From Ricinus communis (Eukaryota > Streptophyta > Magnoliopsida > Malpighiales > Euphorbiaceae): DNA of 64,000 nucleotides. Positions 52,701 through 63,077 of the stretch are shown piece by piece. Both the position numbers and the translations under genes were made by a program. The stretch spans positions 7,056,001-7,120,000 of the forward strand of contig NC_063259.1 in the NCBI RefSeq assembly GCF_019578655.1, written 5' to 3'. The notes beneath the pieces were generated by a model that searched no databases, was not told the DNA's origin, and saw only the letters and a program-made list of their open reading frames with translations. Numbering within the stretch: the stretch's first letter is position 1; each line of letters opens with the position of its first letter.

Positions 52701-54641
52701 CTCCCAAATATACCACAATTACGGGGTTATTTTCTCCGACTGATAAATATCCATGTATTACGGGGTTGTTTTCTAATTTTATAAATATATCCCTCTTACG
52801 GGGTTGTTTTCTCATATTAAAAAATTTACCCCTTCTACGGGGCTGTTTTATTAGACTAGCAATTAGACTACTTTTACGTGGTTGTTTTCTCAGATTCATA
52901 AATATACATGTTTTACGGGGTTATTTTCTTGTATTAGTAAATATACCACTTTTACGGGTTCGTTTTCTCATATTAAATTATTAGCATTATGATGGAGTTG
53001 TTTTCTCAAATTAATAAATATACACGTTTTACGGGGTTATTTTCTTATACTGATAAATATACTCATTTTACGAGGTTGTTTTCTCATATTATAAAATTAA
53101 TCCATTTAAGGGGTTGTTTTCTCATACTCACAAATATGCCACAATTACAGGGTTATTTTCTCATATTCATAAATATCACCGTATTACGGGGTTGTTTTGT
53201 AATATTTATAAATATACTCCTCTTACGAGGTTGTTTCTCATATGAAAAAATTTACCCCTTTTATAGAGCTGTTTTCTTAGACTGGTAATTACACTACTTT
53301 TACGGGCTTGTATTCTTAGATTCATAAATATACACGTTTTACAGGGATATTTTCTTATATTTATAAATATACTACTTTTACGGGGTCATTTTCTCATATT
53401 AAATTATTAGCATTGTTATGGGGTTGTTTTCTCAAATTCATAAATATACATGTTTTAAGGGGTTATTTTCTTATATTGATAAATATACCCCTTTTACGGG
53501 GTGGTTTTATCATATTAAAAAATTTACCGCTTCTATGGGGCTCATTTTTTAGACTCGCAATTACACTACTTTTACAGAGTTATTTTTTGAGATTTATAAA
53601 TATACACGTTTTACGGGGTTATTTTCTTATATTAATAAATATACTACTTTTACGCTGTCATTTTCTCATATTAAACTATTAGCAATATTATGAGGTTGTT
53701 TTTTCAAATTCATAAATATACACGTTTTATGAAAATATTTTTTTATATTGATAAATCTACCCCTTTTACGGGGTTATTTTATCATATTATAAAATTAGCC
53801 CATTTAAGGGGTTATTTTCTCATACTCACAAATACACCACAATTACGGGGTTATTTTCTCAGATTCATAAATATCCCCGTATTATGGGGTTGTTTTCTTA
53901 TATTAAAAAATTTACTCTTTCTACGAGGCTGTTTTTCTAGAGTCTCAATTACACTACTTTTATGGGGTTGTTTTCTAGATTCATAAATATACAAGTTTTA
54001 CGGAGTTATTTTCTGAATATTGATAAATATACTACTTTTACGGGGTCATTTTCTCATATTAAATTATTAGCAATATTATGGGTTTATTTTCTCAAATTCA
54101 TAAATATACACGTTTTATGGGGTTATTTTCTTATATTGACAAATATACCCCTTTTACGGGGTTGTCTTCTCATATTATAAAATTAACCAATTTAAGGGGT
54201 TGTTTTCTCATACTCACAAATATACCACAATTATGGGGTTATTTGCTCAGGTTCATAAATATTCCCGTATTACGGGGTTGTTATCTAATATTAAAAAATT
54301 TACCCCTTCTACGATGTTGTTTTCTTAGACTGGCAGTTACACTACTTTTACGGGTTTATTTTTTCATATTCATAAATATACACCTTTTATGGAGTTATTT
54401 TCTTAATATACAGGGTCGTTTTCTCATATTAAATTATTAGCACTATTATGGGGTTATTTTCTCAAATTGATAAATATACACGTTTTATGGAATTATTTTA
54501 TTATAATGATAAATATACCCCTTTTATGAGGTTGTTTTCTCATATTATAAAATTAACACATTTAACGGATTATTTTCTCATACTTACAAATATACTAAAA
54601 TTATGGGGTTATTTTCTCATATTCATAAATATCACTATATT
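49761..54641 (+). repeat. 39-bp satellite array, segment 6
   Basis: Satellite between D and the second TRIM copy. The short-monomer variant CATAATATACAC (one A lost) is frequent here (about 49778, 51009 and 51747, and a CATGATATACAC form near 50623) and also occurs left of D, so D inserted into an existing local family. Blocks from 51001 and 51739 repeat at an offset of about 738 bp. An exact 42-bp triplication lies at 52161-52286. No gene is visible. Confidence 0.95.
52161..52286 (+). repeat. Perfect triplication of a 42-bp unit
   Basis: Three identical 42-bp units (52161-52202, 52203-52244, 52245-52286) starting TCTTATTATTGATAAATA and ending CGTTGTCGTTTTT. The unit is a type 10 monomer joined to the start of type 11, so it is 42 instead of 39 bp. 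Perfect identity in an otherwise diverged array means very recent amplification or an assembly stutter. Confidence 0.93.
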
Positions 54642-55212
54642 TGTGACAGCCTGACATAGAGAAGCAATTCGACGAGGGCAGGATGTGGACACTTGGGCAA
54701 GAATAGGATGCATGGACAAAGAGCGACTTCTGGCAGACTTCTAGGATGGCAACACGCTAAGGAACTGGGGTACATGAATGAATCAAATTGCACATCAAAA
54801 TGGTGTGGGGAATGGTTGATAACATATATGCAAGAGTTGGAACTAATCACATGAGGCGCCTTTTGGTTGTTTAGTTATAAGAGCTCCAAAGTTAAACATG
54901 CTTGGTTCAGAGAAACTCTAGTATAGGGGACCTCCTAGGAAGTTCTCGAACCTGCCAAAGGGACAAAACCGTGAAGCCAGTGGGGGCCAAAGTGGACAAT
55001 ATCTCATGTGATTTGGTTCTGGGCCATTATAAATTATAATTAGAGCAAGACCCCTCTAGTAGATATGTGGTTCGAGGATGAACTAGGCGGAAGCTGGTGG
55101 GCATGTGACAGCATGACCTAGAGAAGCGGTCCGACGAGGGCGGGAAGTGGACGCCGGGGCAAGGCTAGGATGCCTGGACAAGGAGCGGCTTCTGGCAGGC
55201 TTCTAGGATGGC
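54642..55212 (+). mobile_element. TRIM-like element copy 2, right LTR truncated
   Basis: Left LTR 54642-55031 (TGTGACAGCC to CCATTATA), interior 55032-55103 with a degraded PBS (TAATTAGAGCAAGACCC) and the same CCCCTCTAGTAGAT stretch as copy 1, then a right LTR from 55104 (TGTGACAGCATGACC) that stops near 55212 after GGATGGC. Only about 109 bp of the right LTR remain. The interior is conserved in both copies, which supports reading it as a real element interior. The left border cuts a type 5 satellite monomer; no right target duplication is found because the right end is lost. Confidence 0.85.
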
Positions 55213-55893
55213 AATTCATAATTTACGCATAAGTTCATACCATTCAACTCAATTCATTACAACCATCATAAGAAAATACAATTCATAATTTACGCATAAG
55301 TTCATACCATTCATCCTCACTTATCACACACGTAAGCTGCTCCGTCTCATCCTCACATTACACAATTTTATAGCCTCTCTAGGCTTTAGCCTCCCAAGGC
55401 TTTATATATATATATTTATTTATTTATTCTTTTTTCATAGGAGAATCCACCATTCACATGCGCATACACACTTAACATCACAATTCAATCATTTCACTTA
55501 TATCACATTCAAGCAATAACAATTGTTTCACTCAACACTAATAATTTCCATCTCATTCATTCAAACATAACACAATATTAAGCAACACAACCATTTGCGA
55601 AACATTTGATTAAATATATGAATATAGCAAATATTAACTATTTACTTACTCAAAATACACTTATTCCTTCACCATCGAAGGACCTCCTTTCTCCACAACT
55701 TCCTTTCCAGGCCTTTGAGTTCTTGTTAACACATTCATCAATTCACATTTCATGCATATTCCAAATATTCATGTAAATGCTAGTTCTAATGCATTATAAG
55801 ACCATCCCCTTTCTAATTAATATGTCTAACTCTTCCTCTGAGACTCTCAAATACTGTTGTAATATCATATAAACATGTTTCATCTAGCTATAT
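55213..55893. other. Unclassified AT-rich sequence between TRIM copy 2 and LTR E
   Basis: About 680 bp that match neither the satellite nor the other LTRs. It starts with a 34-bp sequence (AATTCATAATTTACGCATAA and on to CCATTCA) that recurs exactly 67 bp later, at 55280. It also has CTCTCTAGGCTTTAGCCTCC near 55376, a TA-rich tract with TTTA repeats at about 55403-55430, and otherwise bare AT-rich DNA. No long open frame, RNA gene or LTR terminus is seen. It may be part of another, unrecognised element. Confidence 0.6.
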
Positions 55894-57815
55894 TGTCATG
55901 ACCCAATCTATGGGCCCGTGACCGGCACTAGGAAATTGGTAGGATTAAGGCTACCAAATCCCGTAGTAAGCCTTACTAACTGATAATTCAATAAAGTGCT
56001 TATAAAAAAAATAATTAATCAAGACTCACATGCCACACACCAATCTAACTGGTCTTTAATAATATTTCACGTCCATAATGAACCAGAACAATCATGACAA
56101 ATCAAAAGTATTACTGCGGAAGGTCTAGAATGTAAAATAACTAAAAATATGAAAGTACATATTATTTACAATAAGCACGATGAAGAAAGAAGTCGGGCTA
56201 TCAAAATGCAGTACAGCGAAGAACTCTAATTGTCACCTGAAAAAAAAAAAATTTTGAGACTGTCAGTCTCGAGAGTGAGTTAAAATCACATAATCTTGCA
56301 ACTATTGCAGTCTCCTCAATAAAAAAATATTCATTAACTCAGTATATCATGCCATTGTATATCAAATACGGATCATACCATAATTTAGAAATAAAATACA
56401 TATAAAGACTTATGGGATGAGTGGCTTAGCAGAACACTAATCCAAAACGCTAGTAGCCTTTCAGCTCTCTTATTCTAATAGGTCTGGCGCCCAGAGAGCA
56501 TTGCTTGACTAGGGACCTTTCTCCGGTAGTCAAACTTTCACAGCCTAGAGAGTTATACTCGACCAGGGCAAAATCCAAAAATAACCTTGTTACCTGTTCC
56601 TGATTATTACCGGTGCGCACGCTGTCCTGATGCTGGCATGTTCTACTATAGCCTCACCCATTGTCAGAATCATAACATAAATATAATAATCATAGACTAA
56701 CATCATTATTCAACAACATACTGAAATTAAGGATTTAGAATCTCGAATGAAGCAAGCATGCAATTTATGTATAGAATTAATAATAATAGTATTAAATTAA
56801 CATTAACTGTGATTTCAAAAATAACGAGATAATTTTACTAACAATAATATTAATATTATTCGTGGTAATTACTAATTAAATAAAATTATTTATAATGTGA
56901 TACTGATAATCATATTAAACATAAATCACTAAAACATCGCATTAAATTTTGCCATATCAATAGTGCCGTGATTATATGACTTTAACTCACAGTTCTATCG
57001 CGCTCCTCAGTCTGCTCCTACACCTCGGGTGGAGCTGGCGGGAAGGATGAATTATCTATTCATGAAAACACTCAGTTAATAGACCTTCTTAAATTTTTCC
57101 TAGTCCTAGACCCCTAGATTAGACTGCCTAAAATTACTTTAGACTCGAGAATTCTGTCGAAAATTCGGTAGAACCTCCCCTAAATTACAGACGTTTACCC
57201 TCTGTAAAACGGGTCCAGAACCTGCCAAAAACACTTCAAATATTCTGTGATTAATTAACGGGAGTCGGGCCACCAAAACTGTATTAATTTTCCCGACTCC
57301 GCAACACATCATAATCACAAATAATTAAATCCAATTAATTTTTAAATTATCCATCATTGATAATTAATTTTTAAATTATCCATCACAATCACAAATATTT
57401 TTCTAAAATTACAACATAATTTTTAGAGTCTAAATAAAATTATACCTAGTCAAAATTGTAATATTTCGCGCGTCTAGAAAACACTGGGGTCCAGAAGCCG
57501 GTCCTGCCAATGGTGTCAGAATTCGAATCCTGAAGCGCCTACGCGAAGCTCGATTTGCGGGGATTCCGAAAAATGGCAGGAAGGTGCCGGATCGGGGCCA
57601 GAAAGTCTCGGCTCCAGCAAAGCTTCCCGAGGCTGCCGGCGGGGGATTTCACGACAAGGAAGGTCATTTCCAGGGTTTTCGGGGGTGTGGAGTCCGAATC
57701 CAGCGTCGGATTGCCGAAAGGATGCCGGCAGGAGGCCGAATCGGCAACGACAACTCTTCTTTCTCCATGCGAACACACCATCATCTCTCAACACAAATTG
57801 TGTATTCTTTCCTTT
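55894..57815 (-). mobile_element. LTR fragment E, diverged relative of A, B and D
   Basis: Starts TGTCATGACCCAATCTATGG, the reverse of the A-type LTR 3' end, then follows the family through the GAGACTGTCAGTCTC palindrome (about 56256-56270), two minisatellite units (56485 and 56545), GTGCGCACGCTGTCCTGATG, the CTGCTCCTACACCTCGG region and the GAACCTCCCCTAAAT region. A GC-rich stretch at 57480-57730 occupies the place of the GC-rich part of A/B/D but its sequence differs. The LTR start (TGTAACA in reverse) is not found. It is more diverged than the other copies, so it is probably older or a separate subfamily. The right limit is uncertain. Confidence 0.75.
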
Positions 57816-58925
57816 TTATACTCTACCCTTCATCTTTTGCAAATAAGAATCTTCACACTGTGCATCTTTAATTTTATCTCCAATCAAAGGCTTTACTTGT
57901 AATGTGGCTAACAGAACATCGTCATAAACACAAAACTTCACATCCATAGCTCTAAGTGCAACTAGATATTCCATATTGTAACAAATTATACTTGAAAAAT
58001 GTTCCACCGTCTTCCTACTTAAAGCATAAGCAACAATATTTGCTTTTTTAGGATGATAATCAATAGTGAAATCATAATCCTTCAGAAGCTCAGTCCATCT
58101 TCGTTGCCTCATATTCAACTCTTTTTGCGTAGGGATACCTTTCAAACTCTTATGATCAGTAAATGTCTGAAATGTCTCCCCGTGTAAATAATGTCGCCAT
58201 ATCTTTAATACATATACAATGGCTGCTAATTCAAGATCATGTGTAGGATAATTCAGCTCGTGAGGTTGCAATTGCTTTGAAGCATAAGCTATAACCTTCC
58301 CATACTGCATTAAGACACATCCAAGTCCTTGCCTAGAAGCATCAATATATACAACGTAACCTCCATTTCAAATGGTAATGCAAGTATTGGTGTAGTAGTA
58401 AGCCTTTTCTTCAATGCTTGAAAACTTTGATCATACAACTCAGTCCACTGGAATGACACATTCTTCTTTAACAAAGTTGTGAGAGGCTTAGCAATAACTG
58501 AAAAATCTTTTACAAATCTTCTATAATAGTCAGCTAACCTAAGAAAACTTCAAACTTTACAAATATTCTCGGTGGTTCCCATTCAATAATTGCTTTAATC
58601 TTTGATGAATCTGGTTGCACTCCATGTCTAGAAACAATATGCCCCAAGAATGCAATTTCATCCATCCAAAACTCACATCTGCTGAATTTTGCATACAACT
58701 GTGTTTCCCTCAAAATTTGTGAGACAATTCTCAAATGTTGTTCATGCTCTTCTGGGCTTCTAGAGTAAATCAGAATATCATCAATAAACACAATAGCAAA
58801 GTGATCTAAATATGGCTGGAAAGTCTTATTCATCACTGACATAAAAGCAGCAGGAGCATTTGTTAACCCAAATGGCATCACAATGAATTCATAATGCCCA
58901 TACCTTGTTCTGAATGTTGTCTTGG
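57816..58925 (-). pseudogene. Ty3/gypsy pol remnant: reverse transcriptase and RNase H
   Basis: Read leftward from 58925. The reverse-transcriptase part (58925 to about 58534) has [12 protein letters not shown], the catalytic [11 protein letters not shown] box and CEFW/GHIVS motifs in the usual order of Ty3/gypsy elements. One base is lost at the FLG/LADYY junction (near 58540), giving a frameshift with an immediate stop. A second shift near 58360 leads into the RNase H frame (58310-57816), with AYASKQL, DLELAA, FTDHKSL and YHPKKAN. The final conserved aspartate of the ADALSR motif is tyrosine here (AYALSR). Integrase, protease and gag are absent. The enzyme once copied element RNA into DNA; this copy is dead. 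Its position right of the reversed LTR E fits a 3' LTR and pol of one element with integrase deleted, but that link is inference. Confidence 0.9.
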
Positions 58926-61900
58926 CATCACAATGGGGTTATTTTCTCAAATTCATAAATATACACATTTTATGGAGTTATTTTCTTATATTGACAAATA
59001 AATCTCTTTTACGGGGTCGTTTTCTCATATTATAAAATTAACCCATTTAAGGGGTTGTTTTCTCTTACTCACAAATATAATATAATTATGGTATTATTTT
59101 CTCAGATTTATAAATATCACCATATAACGGGGTTGTTCTCTAATATTTATAAATATACCGTTCTTACAGGGTTGTTATCTCATATTAAAAAATTTACCCT
59201 TTCTATAAGACAATTTTCTTAGACTCGCAATTACACTAGTTTTACGGGGCTATTATTTCATATTCATAAATATACACTTTTTACGGGGTTATTTTCTTAT
59301 ATTGATAAATATACCACATTTACGAGGTCGTTTTCTCATATTAAATTATTAGCACTATTATGGGGTTGTTTTCTCAAATTGATCAATATACTGGTTTTAC
59401 AAAGTTATTCTTTTATATTAACAAATATACCGCTTTTACGGGGTTGTTTTCTCATATGATAAAATTAACCCCTTCTACGAGGTTGTTTTTTTATACTCGC
59501 AATTACACTACTTTTGCGGAGTTGTTTTCTCAGATTCATAAATATACATGTTTTACGTGGTTATTTTCTTATATTGATCAATATACCACTTTTACGGTGT
59601 CGTTTTCTCGTATTAAATTATTAGCAATATTATGTGGTTGTTTCCATTTTATCATATTAAATTATTAGCACTATTATGGGATTATTTTCTCGAATTCTTA
59701 AATATACACATTTTACGGGGTTATTTTCTATATTGACAAATATACCCCTTTTATGTTGTTGTTTTCTCATATTCTAATTAACCAATTTAAGGGGTTGTTA
59801 TTCTCATACTCACAAATTTTCTACAATTACGGGATTATTTTCTCAGAATCATAAATATTCCCGTATTATGGGGTTGTTATCTCATATTAAAAAATTTACC
59901 CTTCTACGAGACTGTTCTTTTAGACTTGCAATTACACTACTTTTACGGGGTTATTTTTAAGTTCATAAATATACATGTTTTACGGAGTTATTTTCTTAAT
60001 ATTGATTAATATACCACTTTTACGGTGTCGTTTTCTCATATCAAATTATTAGTACTATTATGGGGTGATTTTCTCATATTGATAAATATAAACGTTTACG
60101 GAGTTATTTTTTTATATTGACAAATATACCCCTTTTACGGGGTTATTTTATCATACTCACAAATATACCAAAATTACTGGGTTATTTTCTCAGATTCATA
60201 AATAACACCGTATTACGTGGTTGTTCTCTAATTTTATAACTATACCCCTCTTACGGGTTTGTTTTCTCATATTAAAAAATTTTCCCCTTCTACGAGGTTG
60301 TTTTCTTAGACTGACAATTATACAACTTTAACGGAGTTGTTTTCTCAGATTTATAAATTTACATGTTTTACGGAGTTATTTTCTTATATTGACAAATATA
60401 CCCCTTTTACGGGGTTATTTTCTCATATTATAAAATTAACCAATTTAAGGGGTTGTTTTCTCATACTCACAAATATACCACAATTACGGGGTTATTTTCT
60501 CAAATTCATAAATATCCCCGTATTACAAGGTTGTTTTCTCATATTTAAAAATTTAGTCCTTTTACGAGGCTGTTTTCATAGACTGGCAATTACATTATTT
60601 TTTCGGGGTTCTCTTCTAGGTTCATAAATATACACATCTTATGGAGTTATTTTCTTAATATTGATAAATATACCACTTTTACGGAGTCGTTTTCTCATAT
60701 TAAATTATTAGTACTATTATGGGGTGATTTTCTCATATTGATAAATATATACGTTTTTACGGAGTTATTTTCTTATATTAACAAATATACCCCTTTCTCG
60801 GGGTTGTTTTCTCATATTATAAAATTAACCAATTTAAGAGTTTGTTTTTCATACTCATAAATATACCAAAATTACGGGGTTATTTTCTCCGATTGATAAA
60901 TATCCCCGTATTACAGGGTTATTTTCTAATATTTATAAATATACCCCTCTTACGGGGTTGCTTTCACATATTAAAAAATTTATCCCTTCTACGAGGATGT
61001 TTTCTTAGACTGGCAATTACACTACTTTTACGGGGTTCTTTTCTCATATTCATAAATATACACTTTTTACGGAGTTTTCTTTTTAATATTGATAAATATA
61101 TCACTTTTACGGTGTCGTTTTTTCATATTTAATTATTAGCACTATTATGGGGTTGTTTTCTCAAGTTGATAAATATACACATTTTACGGGATTACTTTCT
61201 TATACTGACAAATCTACCCCTTTTACGGAGTCGTTTTATCATATTATAAAATCAACATATTTAAGGGATTGTTTTCTCATACTTACAAATATACCACTAT
61301 TACAGGGTTATTTTCTCATATTCATAAATATCCCCGTATTACGGGGTTTGTTTTCTTTTATTAATTAATTTACCCCTTCTACGGGCTATTTTCTTATAAT
61401 GGCAATTACACTACTTTTACGGGGTTGTTTTCTAAGTTCATAAATATACACGTTTTACGGAATTATTTTCTTAATATTGATAAATATACCACTTTTACGG
61501 GTTATTTTCTCGTACTCACAAATATACCAAAATTACGGAGTTATTTTCTCATCTTCATAAATATCACTGTATTACGTGGTTGTTCTCTAATATTCATAAA
61601 TGTACCCCTCTTACAGGGTTGTTTTCTCATATTAAAAAATTTATCCTCTCTACGAGGTTGTTTTCTTAGACTGGCAATTATATTACTTTTATAGGATTGT
61701 TTTCTCAGATTCATAAATATACACATTTTACGAGGTTATTTACTTGTATTGATAAATATACCACTTTTATGTGACCGTTTTCTCATATTAAATTATTAGT
61801 ACTATTATGGGGTTATTTTCTCAAATTCATAAATATACACGTTTTACAGAGTTATTTTCTTATATTAACAAATATACCCCTTTTACGGGATTGTTTTCTT

Positions 61901-63077
61901 ATATTATAAAATTAACCAGTTAAAGGGATTGTTTTCTCATACTCACAAACATACCAGAATTACGGAGTTATTTTCTCATATTCATAAATATTACCGTATT
62001 ACAGGGTTGTTCTCTAATATTTATAAATATACTCTTCTTACGGGGTTGTTTTCTCATATTAAAAAATTTACCCCTTCTACGAGGTTATTTTCTTAGACTC
62101 GCAATTACACTACTTTTATGGGGGTTGTTTTCTCATATTCATAAATATATACGTTTTACGGGGTTGTTTTCTCATATTTATAAATATACCCCTCTTATGG
62201 TGTTGTTTTCTCATATTAAGTTATTAGCACTATCATGGGGTTATATTCTCAAATTCATAAATATACACATTTTACGGAGTTTTTTATATTGCCAAATATA
62301 CCTCTTTTACGAGGTTGTTTTCTCATATTAAAAAATGAATCCATTTATGGGGTTGTTTTCTTATACTCACAAATATACCAAAATTGTCGGGTTATTTTCT
62401 CTTATTGATAAATATCCCAGTTTTACGAGGTTGTTTTCTAATATTTATAAATATACCCCTTACTGGGTTGTTTTCTCATACTATAAAATCTACCCCTTCT
62501 AGGAGGCTGTTTTCTTACACTGGCAATTACACTACTTTACGGGGGTTGTTTTCTCAAATTCATAAATATACATGTTTTACGGGGTTATTTTCTCATATTA
62601 AATTACTAGCAATATTATGGGGTTGTTTTCTAAAATTCATAAATATACACGTTTTACGAGACTATTTTCTTATATTGACAAATATACTACTTTTACGGTG
62701 TTGTTTTCTCGTATTAAATTATTAGCAATATTATAGGGTTGTTTTTTCAAATTCATAAATATACACGTTTTACGGAGTTATTTTCTTATATTGACAAATA
62801 TACCACTTTTACCGGGATGTTTTCTCATATTATAAAATTAACCCATTTAAGGGGTTGTTTTCTCATACTCATAAATATACCACTATTACGAGATTATTTT
62901 CTCAAATTCATAACTATCCTCGTATTACAGGGTTTATTTTCTTATATTAAAAAATCTATCCCTTTTACGAGGCTGTTTTCTTAGACTGGTAATTACACTA
63001 CTTTTACGAGGTTGTTTTCTAGGTTCATAAATATACACGTTTTATGGAGTTATTTTCTTAGTATTCATAAATATACC
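58926..63077 (+). repeat. 39-bp satellite array, segment 7
   Basis: Satellite resumes directly after the truncated pol remnant, at a type 11/1 junction (CAATGGGGTTATTTTCTCAA), in the same orientation as before. HORs are of mixed length and many are incomplete. Two adjoining blocks near 60.05 and 60.71 kb share TATTATGGGGTGATTTTCTC. The array ends at 63077 in a type 10 monomer, where a new LTR-like sequence begins. No gene is visible. Confidence 0.95.

Noticed and set aside
57516..57902. Four overlapping frames of 81 to 115 codons on both strands.
   Set aside because: They sit in the GC-rich stretch of LTR fragment E, where stops are rare by composition; no domain is recognisable.
58874..58936. 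The 13-bp repeat TGGCATCACAATG at 58874 and 58923 as a transposon footprint.
   Set aside because: The first copy encodes the normal MPFG region and the second lies at the satellite joint. Such a short match may be chance or microhomology used in the joining.
1..63077. About a hundred open frames of 60 to 175 codons with 13-residue repeats, on both strands.
   Set aside because: They follow from a 39-bp monomer that is stop-free in several frames. They start and stop at chance indels and CpG changes, overlap one another in different frames and are not conserved between HORs.
1..63077. Interstitial telomere or telomere-like repeat because of GGGGTT.
   Set aside because: The motif occurs once per 39 bp, not as a short tandem, and the plant telomere unit TTTAGGG is not repeated.
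1..63077. Functional centromere.
   Set aside because: A HOR satellite with LTR insertions is compatible with this, but nothing in the sequence separates centromeric from other heterochromatin.
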